From an uncultured Gammaproteobacteria bacterium (GTDB taxonomy: Bacteria; Pseudomonadota; Gammaproteobacteria; Acidiferrobacterales; CAJVXG01), in NCBI GenBank assembly GCA_913009215.1, contig CAJVXG010000029.1, forward strand, positions 1 through 12,707: 12,707 nucleotides of DNA. Reading direction: 5' to 3'. Shown here one piece after another: positions 1-6,620 of the stretch. The notes under the pieces were generated by a model. It had not been told where the DNA came from and ran no database searches. It worked only from the letters and a program-made list of their open reading frames with translations. Position 1 is the first letter of the stretch. Each line of letters opens with the position of its first letter. Both the position numbers and the translations under genes were made by a program.

Positions 1-348
1 GTAGCTATATCCGGTTTTGTTCGGCGAGAGAACCCCGTGTAAGGACGTTGAGGCCACCTTGGATCTCGTGCGGGACAATCAAAGGGGCTCTCACTGAACT
101 CTGCAATCTGGATAAGGGATGATAGGTAACCGTGTTTTTCATGGTATGCCGAATAGCGGTAACGATCAGATGCAGGGTTCGCCGATGGTGAGAACCGCCG
201 ATGCAATCCGGTCGTTCCTTCCTGGAAAGAAGTTGGGATAAGTACACCCGAAAAACAGCTATTAGCCTAACCTGTTATTTTTAATAAGGATATATTTTCA
301 TCGCTTTTTTTGTTGACAGGAGGAGTATAGGATGTCCCCCCTCCCCCA
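1..348. other. No recognisable gene; probable mobile-element debris
   Basis: I find no protein here that I recognise on either strand. The longest open stretch, on the minus strand near 5-247, has a composition that does not resemble a known family. An AT-rich segment (about 270-315) is followed by a purine-rich ribosome-binding-site-like sequence (GGAGG near 320) and an ATG at 332, but that ATG opens a proline-rich frame different from the permease frame that follows, so it does not start a sensible gene. The region is probably the joined remains of several insertions. Confidence 0.5.
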
Positions 349-575
349 ATCTCAGGGACCGTGTTGGCCGTCTGCTCCTGCACCATCCTGCCGCTTTTTG
401 CCGGCATCTATAGGATGGGGGCGGGACTGGGTCCGGCCACGGCCTTTCTCTATGCCGATCCGGCCATCAATATCCTGGCCATCATCCTGACCGCCCGGAT
501 ACTCGGTCCGGAGTTAGGCCTGGCCCGGGCCTTGGGCGCCATTATTTTCAGCGTCATTATCGTAAGCGCTACATT
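349..575 (+). pseudogene. Internal fragment of a COG0701-type permease
   Basis: The frame containing position 361 encodes a stretch typical of COG0701 predicted permeases (the YraQ/ArsP-like superfamily): a Cys-Ser-Cys-Thr motif followed by LPLFAGIY, a Gly-rich GAGLGPA segment, a membrane helix containing the Pro-Ala-Ile-Asn motif, and a helix ending in LGAIIFSVII. Full members have about 300 residues and eight or more helices. Only about 75 recognisable residues remain, with an in-frame TAG at 328 and no native start. The similarity stops near 575, where an inverted transposase fragment begins. It is a dead fragment cut at both ends. Some relatives move metalloid or metal ions, which would suit the theme of the window, but the fragment is too short to assign a substrate. 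Confidence 0.7.
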
Positions 576-889
576 AAGCACACTGCATGACGAGCGCCGC
601 CCTCAGTTGCTCCGGTGTAATATTCCACGGCAGGAGGGCCTTCCGCATCTTTTTCCGGAAGCACAACTCTGTCGATCAGTCCGGCAATATCAATTTCTTT
701 TTCAACAAGATTTGCAAGCCAGAGCGCACCGAATTCCTGTGCCTGGATCTTATCGGGCATCTTCTCGCGGCCTTTGGCTAATTCAAAAATACGCTCCGGC
801 GACCCTAGATAAACCTGGTTGACAACCTTGGGCTTGCCGTCAACCCGGGCTATCTCCCGAACATAGTAATAGGGGTTTCCTTTTTTCAT
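569..889 (-). pseudogene. N-terminal fragment of an IS1634-like DDE transposase
   Basis: The minus-strand frame starting at 889 opens with MKKGNPYYYVREIARVDGK and continues with a Gly-Lys-Pro-Lys-Val-Val-Asn-Gln stretch and YLGSPERI. This is the characteristic N-terminus of IS1634-like (IS4 superfamily) transposases, which normally run to about 500-600 residues and carry a DDE catalytic core. Only about 80 residues look authentic; after about position 640 the reading no longer resembles the family, and the catalytic domain is missing. A second minus-strand frame is also open here and stops at 574-576, but I could not interpret it. A 204-bp MITE-like element is inserted 15 bp upstream of the start codon. 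The fragment is inactive. A different copy of the same kind of transposase lies at the right edge. Confidence 0.75.
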
Positions 890-912
890 CTTTTTATCTT
901 TTCATGTAAGTG

Positions 913-1116
913 GTATCTGATCACAGGGTTAACCAATTGAAATAACGAGGTTAAATTTTTAGAATATCCCGTTTGCCAGCAAAGTCAACAGCTCAACTAG
1001 TTAATATTGCGACATTTTATTTTTTATCGTCCAAAAAACGTGTGCCTGCTATGAAACGTGAATATTAACATTTAATCAACAGGATAGATAGCCTTTGATA
1101 CCCTGTGATCAGATAC
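913..1116. mobile_element. 204-bp MITE-like element with 17-bp TIRs and 8-bp TSD
   Basis: The ends carry a perfect 17-bp terminal inverted repeat: GTATCTGATCACAGGGT at 913-929 and its reverse complement at 1100-1116. Immediately outside both ends is the same octamer TGTAAGTG (905-912 and 1117-1124), the signature of an 8-bp target-site duplication. The interior is AT-rich and encodes no protein. These are the defining features of a non-autonomous miniature element moved in trans by a transposase that recognises the same ends. An 8-bp duplication fits families such as IS1595, ISL3, IS256 or IS66, but I cannot name the parent. It lies just upstream of the truncated IS1634-like transposase. Because duplication and repeats are still perfect, the insertion is probably recent relative to the decay around it. 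Confidence 0.82.
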
Positions 1117-1206
1117 TGTAAGTGCACCATACTCCTATAGTATCAGTAGGGTCTTACACTTTCGCAGTGGATAATATATTGAATTTATAGTATTTTTGAC
1201 AAATAA

Positions 1207-1413
1207 GGTGCAGAATCCCATAAACTCCTGTTCGAGAGGACCACCCGTCCGGAACTCACAGGCGGTCGGCGGCGGAAGGTAAGTGCTCTTCGGGCGGTTA
1301 TAGCAAAGTGCAGTTTGAATGAATTGGGATTAACCATGGCGGAGAGAGCGCGGCATGTTGGAGTTACTTCCGACATCGCCAAGGCGGTTGCTCGATTTGA
1401 AGAATATGGATAA
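1207..1413 (+). pseudogene. C-terminal remnant of a REP-associated tyrosine transposase
   Basis: After an in-frame TAA at 1204-1206, the plus strand encodes 68 uninterrupted residues ending at TAA 1411-1413. They contain LTGGRRRKVSALRAVIAK, then LNELGLTMAERARHVGVTS and DIAKAVARFEE. This matches the C-terminal region of REP-associated tyrosine transposases (Y1/IS200-like), where a basic linker is followed by a helix-turn-helix of the form RELGhshxxVARxLGVxxxxVxRxV. The catalytic HUH and tyrosine domain, which should lie upstream, is missing. The piece overlaps the degraded tail of an oppositely oriented transposase frame, so this is a junction of two broken elements. The assignment comes from motif recognition alone and the remnant is short. 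Confidence 0.62.
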
Positions 1414-1851
1414 ATGACGACAGACAAGCATAGCAAGGCAATTTAGGACACAACGTCCCTTATGTTTGCACTGCAAAGGACGGAAGGCATCTTTATACAG
1501 AGGTCGGAGGGAATCAGGTGAAACCCCATCAAGGATCTCGTGCATGGAAGTATCACAGGGGATGGTATCCATGCCGTATATGGTCTTGAGATTATGCGGT
1601 TCTGCAAACCGCCGCTCATCAAATGCAAGCAACGAAGGGTCTTTGAGAGAAAACATGGCAAAACCGGCCATCAGGGTGTCGGCCAGTGAATGCTGTACAG
1701 TACCGGGTCGATGATCTTTGATTTTTTTGAACCCTGCCCGCATCGTTGCAAAAAGAGCATCCGCATTCAGGTGCTTGCGCAGCCTGATTTTTTCATTTCG
1801 TGCGGTTTCTCTCTTGCGGGCTTTCATGATTGCTGTAATTTGGTTCGACAT
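1330..1851 (-). pseudogene. N-terminal fragment of an IS4-like DDE transposase
   Basis: The frame starts at ATG 1851-1849, preceded on the minus strand by a good AAGGAGG ribosome binding site. Residues 1-127 resemble the N-terminal domain of a group of IS4-like transposases, with the segments SLADTLMAGFAMFSLKDPSL, LLAFDERR, NLKTIYGMDTIPCDTSM and EILDGVSPDSLRPLYKDAFR. After about Gln127 (near 1471) the similarity ends and the frame runs through unrelated sequence, including the antisense of the tyrosine-transposase remnant, to a stop at 1330. The catalytic DDE core, which in full-length members lies in the next 250 or so residues, is absent. It is a truncated, inactive copy. Confidence 0.7.
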
Positions 1852-1996
1852 GGCTGCCTCCTTGTAAGTTATTGTTTTTCTTACAAAAAGACAAAAGTCC
1901 TAACTCATTGATATGTCAAGTAAAATTTTGATTTTTCTCCGTTATTTTTAAAATGTCTACGAAACCAATTTTAACAGGCTACGCTATTACGTCGTT

Positions 1997-2224
1997 TCAG
2001 CGCCCTCCGGGAATTGCTGGCATTTGGTCAAGTTTGATGATCTTTCTTGTAGGAAGTTGTTCTTTGGGTGACGCAATCACCTGGGAAAAATTATGCTCGG
2101 CGATTGCTTCAGCCAATACTTTTTGTGCTATGTCTTTTTTTTGTTTTTTGGGCAATCTTTTCCAGTTGGGAAATTGTTTTTTTAGTTGTTTTCGTACGCT
2201 TAATTTGATATTTTTATGGTACAT
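1997..2224 (-). pseudogene. N-terminal fragment of a second, different transposase
   Basis: The minus-strand frame starts at ATG 2224-2222 behind a GGAGG-like ribosome binding site and encodes 75 residues. The opening LSVRKQLKKQFPNWKRL, then KKQKKDIAQKVLAEAI and IIKLDQM, match my recollection of the N-terminus of a DDE transposase family common in Deltaproteobacteria. The rest of the protein (several hundred residues) is missing: after the LDQM stretch the frame goes out of register and stops at 1997. It has no similarity to the transposase fragment at 1330-1851. Lysine-rich composition could also suggest a small DNA-binding protein, but the neighbourhood of broken transposases favours truncation. 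Confidence 0.55.
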
Positions 2225-2456
2225 GTCGAGCCTCCGTTTTGATGTTTTTTTCTTTTGTCGGGAACTAACATCATTATAGAGGCTTTTTTGCTTTAACTAA
2301 ACGTTTTTTATTGATCAAAATACTACTTATTTCAACACCCTTTTTATCCAGAAGTGTCCGGTTAGAATTATGCAATTGCCTGTATTCCAGCCAATGCAAT
2401 TTCTTAGCTTGACCTACTGGTTTGGATTGACAAAAACGTCTCCAGAGGAAACGCCG

Positions 2457-3335
2457 ATGCATTATTGCAGAAATACAATTAACATTTTATTGGCCTACCT
2501 CCTAATCATTTCCCTGGCTAACGGCGCCCAGGCGCGGACGCTGTCTTCGCCGCCACCGACAAAGCCTTTCTACTTTGCCGTTTCGGCCATGACCTCACCG
2601 GCCCGCACCCTGGCCCATTTTTCCGAACTCACCACCTATCTCGCTGCTAAACTTAATCGTCCGGTACATCTGAAACAGCGGCGCACCTACGCCGAAATTA
2701 ATGATCTGCTGGCTCAGTCCCGCATTCAAATGGCCTTCACCTGCACCGGCGGCTATATCGCCGGCCGCCGCGATTTTGGCCTGAATATCCTGGTGGTGCC
2801 GGTTATTAAAGGCAACACCTTTTACCGCTCCTATATCGTGGTGCGGCAAAAATCATCGTTTAAATCACTGGCGGATCTTAAGGGCCGGGTCTTCGCCTAC
2901 GCCGACCCTCTGTCGCTTTCCGGTTATATATATCCCGCCGCCCGCATCAGGCAGTTGGGATACAGTGCAAAAAAATTCTTTCGTCATGTCTTTTTTACCG
3001 AGAGCCATGATAAATCCATTGAGGCGGTGGCCACCGGCATAGCCGATGGCGCGGCGGTGGACAGCCTGATATTCAACGCCCTGCGGGCCCAGGCGGAGCC
3101 CAATGCCAAAAGGCTGAAGGTGATTGAGAGATCAGAAAAATTCGGGATGCCGCCGGTGGTGGTGGGGCCAAATATTGACCATGATTTTCGTTACCGGCTG
3201 CTGAAAGTCATGCTCAATATGAGCAAGAATGCCGCTGGGCGCGCGGTTTTGAAACGATTGGGGATGGATCGCTTTGTTCTGCCGGATCACGCCCTCTATC
3301 ACTCCGCTTTCCTGCTGAACAAGGAACTTGAGTGA
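2457..3335 (+). CDS. PhnD-like periplasmic oxyanion-binding sensor protein
   Basis: The product is a 292-residue exported solute-binding protein of the phosphate/phosphite/phosphonate (PhnD) superfamily. I chose ATG 2457 because AGAGGA lies 7 nt upstream and a clean signal peptide follows (charged start, hydrophobic LLAYLLIISLA, cleavage after AQA near residue 26); the frame is open further upstream but without such a start. The mature part has the usual two-lobe pattern: FAVSAM (about 40-45), YLAAKLNRPV (61-70), IQMAFTCTGGYI (90-101), VVPVIKGN, SLADLKGRVFAYADPLS (137-153) and a second-lobe GIADGAAVDS (194-203). Cys96 in FTCTGGY is the only cysteine of the mature protein. No ABC permease or ATPase gene is nearby; the gene overlaps a histidine kinase by 4 nt. 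The protein therefore probably presents ligand to the kinase rather than serving uptake, as AioX and ArxX do for arsenite. The ligand is unknown. Confidence 0.88.
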   Translation: MHYCRNTINILLAYLLIISLANGAQARTLSSPPPTKPFYFAVSAMTSPARTLAHFSELTTYLAAKLNRPVHLKQRRTYAEINDLLAQSRIQMAFTCTGGYIAGRRDFGLNILVVPVIKGNTFYRSYIVVRQKSSFKSLADLKGRVFAYADPLSLSGYIYPAARIRQLGYSAKKFFRHVFFTESHDKSIEAVATGIADGAAVDSLIFNALRAQAEPNAKRLKVIERSEKFGMPPVVVGPNIDHDFRYRLLKVMLNMSKNAAGRAVLKRLGMDRFVLPDHALYHSAFLLNKELE

Positions 3336-4810
3336 CGAAGACCGACCCTGATAATCCGCCCGGAGGCGTCCCCTGGTATAATCGGGTAGCCCTGCGCCTG
3401 TCGCTGTCAATTGTAGTGGTTATCATAATCACGGCGCTTACCGTGGCTTCGCTTATTCTACGGGATGAAAAGAGCACCATGGAACGTGATCTGCGAGTGA
3501 GAACCAGAATGCTCGGGGAAATTATAGCCAGACAGATGATTGAACCTATACTCTATGAGGAGAATTTTTCTCTTCACTCCCTGCTAAAATCATATTTAAA
3601 TGCCAGAGATTCTATTCTGCTTTATGGCAGCATCTATGACAAGAATGGCAAATTATTCCTCACCAGCCGCCAGGCGTCCTACTCCGACACACTTTCAGCC
3701 CTGCCGCGTCCTCTGGCGGCGAAGGCGGTTTTCCTGCGGGATATTAAAGAACGGTCATGGGCGACAGCCAGGTCGGCGGATTTTTTGATGCCCATCTCCA
3801 CACCCAAGATAGGTGTTATAGGTTATCTGCGTCTTGGTATTTCGGTACAGCCCCTGTATGATACCCTGGAAATCACCCGGCACAAGGTATGGATTGTCAC
3901 CTCGGTAATCGTCTTTTTTGGTATTTTAATCAGCCTCTGGTTTGCCCGTGTCCTCATTCTGCCGGTATTGCTGCTTAATAACGCCGCCCGGCGGCTCGGC
4001 GAGGAAGGCAATCTGGAGACCAGAATCCCCGTCAGCGGGGTGGGAGAAATTCGGGAGCTGGCCCTGACCTTTAACCGCATGGCCTGCCAGCTCAACGAGC
4101 TGATCAGTAAACTTAAAAAGGCCCAGGCCAATCTGGTTCGCACGGAAAAGCTTTATGCCCTGGGGGAATTTTCCGCCGGCCTGGCCCATGAGATCAAAAA
4201 CCCCCTTACCTCCATCAAGATGCTTATGCAACGGGTGGACGAGGAGGAAGAACCCCTTGATGCCCGTGATTTGGCGGTTATCATCGAAGAACTGGATCGG
4301 ATTGATCTCACGGTAAGCCGCTTTCTGCAGGGAGCAAGGCCTGCTGATCTAAGCCGGTCACGGGCGAATATAAACCAGTTGCTTAGCGATGTTATCGCTA
4401 TTACAAGAAGAAAAATCGAAAAAGCGGGTATCCGCCTTGAAACTGAGTTAAATCCACAACTCGCGCCCTTGAATATTGACAGCGCCTCGATTAAACAGGT
4501 ATTTATGAACGCTATCTTAAACGCCATCCAGGCCATGCCTCAGGGCGGCACACTGACTGTTACCACCCAAATCCACGGCCGGGAGGCGCATTGCCTGATT
4601 AGCGATACCGGCTGCGGCGTTAGCCCGGAAAATCTAAAATATATCTTTGATCCCTTTTTCACCACCAAGAAAGAGGGCACCGGCATGGGACTGGCTGTGG
4701 CCTGGAATATTGCCCGCCAGCACGGGGGACGGCTCGATATTGAATCCCGCCTTGACCAAGGCACAACCCTTACTCTGGTTCTGCCCTATGACCAAGCTGC
4801 TCATTGTTGA
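3332..4810 (+). CDS. Membrane sensor histidine kinase (HAMP-HisKA-HATPase)
   Basis: The kinase is 492 residues long. It starts at GTG 3332, overlapping the TGA of the binding-protein gene (GTGA), with AAGGA 6 nt upstream, a sign of translational coupling. Transmembrane helix 1 spans about residues 23-43, a periplasmic sensor region of about 140 residues follows, and helix 2 spans about 185-210. A HAMP segment runs to about 262. The H-box is SAGLAHEIKNPL with phospho-acceptor His286; the N-box has Asn393 and Asn397; the G1 box is DTGCG (425-429); the F-box is IFDPFFTT; and the G2 box is GTGMGLA (449-455). All catalytic motifs are intact. The H-box type is that usually paired with NtrC-like regulators, and such a regulator overlaps its 3' end. 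The periplasmic domain is the likely docking face for the PhnD-like protein. Confidence 0.93.
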   Translation: MTKTDPDNPPGGVPWYNRVALRLSLSIVVVIIITALTVASLILRDEKSTMERDLRVRTRMLGEIIARQMIEPILYEENFSLHSLLKSYLNARDSILLYGSIYDKNGKLFLTSRQASYSDTLSALPRPLAAKAVFLRDIKERSWATARSADFLMPISTPKIGVIGYLRLGISVQPLYDTLEITRHKVWIVTSVIVFFGILISLWFARVLILPVLLLNNAARRLGEEGNLETRIPVSGVGEIRELALTFNRMACQLNELISKLKKAQANLVRTEKLYALGEFSAGLAHEIKNPLTSIKMLMQRVDEEEEPLDARDLAVIIEELDRIDLTVSRFLQGARPADLSRSRANINQLLSDVIAITRRKIEKAGIRLETELNPQLAPLNIDSASIKQVFMNAILNAIQAMPQGGTLTVTTQIHGREAHCLISDTGCGVSPENLKYIFDPFFTTKKEGTGMGLAVAWNIARQHGGRLDIESRLDQGTTLTLVLPYDQAAHC

Positions 4811-6176
4811 TGACGAAAAATCAGTCCGTTACGCCTTTAAGCGCACCTTCGGCGATTGTTACGATATTATAACGGCTGAAAATGGCGCCCGGGGGCTGGA
4901 GGAAACGACGTCTGCCGATCCGGAGATTATCCTGATGGATATCCGGATGCCCAAGATGGACGGCCTCACCGCCCTGAAGAAGATCCATGCACTCAACCCC
5001 GCCCTGCCGGTGATTATGATGACCGCCTACGCCGACTCGGCCACCGCCATGGCCGCCATGCAGGAAGGCGCCTTTGATTATATCGTCAAACCCTTTGACA
5101 ATGATGATCTGCGGCAGGTGCTGGAAAAGGCCGAAGCGGCGGTACGGATCAGGGGAGTTTTGCAATGCGAATGCGAGCCCGACGCCCATGATTTGCCTCT
5201 GGTGGGAGAAACAATTATTGGCACCAGTCCCGTCATGCTTGAGGTCTGTAAAAGAATAGGACAGGTAGCGGCCTCTGATCTGCCGGTATTAATCAGCGGC
5301 GAAACCGGAGTAGGCAAGGAGCTGGCGGCCAGGGCAGTTTATCACTATAGCGGTCATCATCAGCGAGAACTGATGGTGGTTAACTGCGCGGCGCTGCCTG
5401 ATACCCTAGTGGAAAGTGAATTGTTTGGTTATGAGTCGGGGGCCTTTACCGGGGCCGGTAAACAGCGGATTGGCCGCTTCGAGCAATGTGACGGCGGCAC
5501 CATCTTTCTGGATGAGATAGGCGAATTATCCCTGCCCGCCCAGGCCAAGATTTTGCGGGTGGTGCAGGAGGGGACATTTGAACGTCTGGGCGGCAGTCGT
5601 CCCCTGCTCACCGATGTCCGTCTTATTGCCGCCACTAACCGGAATCTGGCCGCAATGGTGCGGGACGGCGCCTTTCGCCACGATTTATTACACCGGATAA
5701 ACGTCTTCGATCTTCATATTCCGCCTCTGCGGGAACGGCCCAGTGACCTGCCGCAACTGGCGGCCTATTTTATCCGCCGTTTTGGTTCCCGAATCTCCCC
5801 GCCGGTGACCGGGATAAGCGCTGAGGCTTTAGATCTTCTGGCCAATTATAACTGGCCCGGCAATATCCGCCAATTGGAAAATGTTATCCGCCGGGCCACA
5901 GTACTCTGCCGCTCCGGGGTTATTGATGTGGCGGACTGCCTTCTGGAGGATCACGAATCGGCGGCAAACGATTTCAGCACCGCCGTCAATCAAAGAATTA
6001 ATGAACTTATGAACGGGGGGGAATCCCGCCCCTATCAGCAATTACTCACCGAGATGGAGACCCTGATGATTGACAAGGCCCTCTCCCTCACTAAGGGTAA
6101 TCAGGTGCGGGCGGCCGAACTCCTGGGTATCAACCGCATAACCCTGCGCAAAAAGATGTCGATGATCAAAAAGTAG
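4788..6176 (+). CDS. NtrC-family sigma-54 response regulator
   Basis: The gene encodes 462 residues from ATG 4788, inside the last 23 nt of the kinase gene. The frame is open further upstream, but MTKLLIVDDEKSVR is the canonical start of a receiver domain. The receiver (about 1-120) has acidic residues Asp8-Asp9, phospho-acceptor Asp51 (LMDIRMPKMDG) and Lys101. The AAA+ domain (about 142-370) has Walker A GETGVGKE (171-178), the sigma-54 contact loop GAFTGA (218-223), Walker B GGTIFLDEIGE (236-246) and WPGNIRQLENV (356-366). A Fis-type helix-turn-helix lies at about 430-458. All motifs are intact, so it should open sigma-54 promoters when phosphorylated. One such promoter begins 76 bp after its stop codon, making the downstream Mo-enzyme operon the evident target. 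Confidence 0.95.
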   Translation: MTKLLIVDDEKSVRYAFKRTFGDCYDIITAENGARGLEETTSADPEIILMDIRMPKMDGLTALKKIHALNPALPVIMMTAYADSATAMAAMQEGAFDYIVKPFDNDDLRQVLEKAEAAVRIRGVLQCECEPDAHDLPLVGETIIGTSPVMLEVCKRIGQVAASDLPVLISGETGVGKELAARAVYHYSGHHQRELMVVNCAALPDTLVESELFGYESGAFTGAGKQRIGRFEQCDGGTIFLDEIGELSLPAQAKILRVVQEGTFERLGGSRPLLTDVRLIAATNRNLAAMVRDGAFRHDLLHRINVFDLHIPPLRERPSDLPQLAAYFIRRFGSRISPPVTGISAEALDLLANYNWPGNIRQLENVIRRATVLCRSGVIDVADCLLEDHESAANDFSTAVNQRINELMNGGESRPYQQLLTEMETLMIDKALSLTKGNQVRAAELLGINRITLRKKMSMIKK

Positions 6177-6190
6177 ACAGCTGTTGTCTA
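6174..6190. promoter_or_regulatory. Palindromic candidate activator-binding site (UAS)
   Basis: The sequence TAGACA-GCTGT-TGTCTA is a perfect 6-bp inverted repeat with a 5-bp spacer. It overlaps the TAG stop of the response-regulator gene and is centred about 96 bp upstream of the predicted transcription start of the sigma-54 promoter. This is the usual distance for an NtrC-type activator dimer. Only one clear copy is visible; a half-site-like CTGTCTGTTCC lies near 6219-6229. That the regulator binds here is an inference. Confidence 0.5.
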
Positions 6191-6251
6191 TCTTCTGCAC
6201 AATTCCCTCTTTCGTTCCTGTCTGTTCCCTTTAAACACGCCACCTACCACT

Positions 6252-6267
6252 TGGCACGCTCCGTGCA
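6252..6267 (+). promoter_or_regulatory. Sigma-54 (-24/-12) promoter of the Mo-enzyme operon
   Basis: The sequence TGGCACG-CTCC-GTGCA matches the sigma-54 consensus TGGCACG-N4-TTGCA at all but one base. The invariant GG (6253-6254) and GC (6265-6266) are separated by exactly 10 bp. The predicted start of transcription is near 6278. It is preceded by the gene for a GAFTGA-containing NtrC-type activator and followed by the oxidoreductase operon, so motif and context agree. Confidence 0.88.
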
Positions 6268-6431
6268 GAGTTCCTTACAGATTGCCAAATTTAAGGCAAA
6301 GGACAACGCTGTGGACTAAACGGCATCCATAGCGCCGCCGGTCAGCTGGATTTTGTTCGATATTTGGGCTCGGATACCGAAACAAAGACTGTTTATGGAC
6401 AGTAACTATTCAGATGCACCCAACCTGCGGC

Positions 6432-6480
6432 TGATAATGTCGTCCAGCATACTAATATGTATAGCTGAACGTCATTATCA
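6432..6480 (+). promoter_or_regulatory. Strong imperfect stem-loop in the operon leader
   Basis: The arms run from TGATAATG (6432-6439) inward to ATAC (6449-6452), and from GTAT (6459-6462) outward to CATTATCA (6473-6480). They pair over about 20 bp with two mismatches and one bulged base, closing a 6-nt loop (TAATAT). There is no U-run after it, so it is not a simple terminator. It could act in the RNA as a processing or stability element, or in the DNA as a protein site or the relic of a small repeat element. Confidence 0.6.
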
Positions 6481-6580
6481 ACCACATCTTGGGCACATCT
6501 GAACAGAACAGATCACAGTTTAGGGCAGTTTATCGGCCTTGGCTTAATAGTTACTATTGACAGACACTGACTGATAGAAT

Positions 6581-6595
6581 CCTGGACTCTCCAGG
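6581..6595 (+). promoter_or_regulatory. Small hairpin just upstream of the ribosome binding site
   Basis: CCTGGA-CTC-TCCAGG is a perfect 6-bp stem with a 3-nt loop, ending 12 nt before the AGGAGG ribosome binding site of the polyferredoxin gene. It may tune translation or protect the 5' end of a processed transcript. There is no following U-run. Confidence 0.45.
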
Positions 6596-6620
6596 TAAAA
6601 ACAAATCAGGAGGCAAAAAG

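Larger units (their letters stand above)
6278..6620 (+). other. Long untranslated leader of the oxidoreductase operon
   Basis: From the predicted start near 6278 to the ATG at 6621 there are about 340 nt with no convincing coding frame. Visible structure includes a 49-nt stem-loop (6432-6480), a 10-bp inverted pair AGTAACTATT (6401-6410) and AATAGTTACT (6546-6555) that could close a larger domain around it, and a hairpin at 6581-6595. A ribosome binding site AGGAGG at 6608-6613 sits 7 nt before the ATG. I do not recognise a known riboswitch. Confidence 0.5.

Noticed and set aside
5..247. 80-codon minus-strand frame at the left edge
   Set aside because: No recognisable motif, no ribosome binding site that I could see, and a composition like that of a random open frame.
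1144..1159. CAGTAGGGTCTTACA resembles the reverse complement of the end of the right-hand transposase gene (near 12471-12485)
   Set aside because: 14 of 15 bases match, but the similarity does not extend on either side, so chance is likely and a shared insertion-sequence end cannot be claimed.
1862..1886. Perfect 7-bp inverted repeat TTGTAAG/CTTACAA upstream of a transposase fragment
   Set aside because: Short, AT-rich and within mobile debris; no evidence that it is a terminal repeat or an operator.
2370..2456. Earlier start for the binding protein
   Set aside because: The 29 extra residues would precede a well-formed signal peptide, and the ATG at 2457 has its own ribosome binding site.
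4647..4787. Upstream extension of the response-regulator frame
   Set aside because: The 47 extra residues overlap the kinase's ATP-binding domain in another frame and do not resemble a receiver; the receiver domain starts exactly at ATG 4788.
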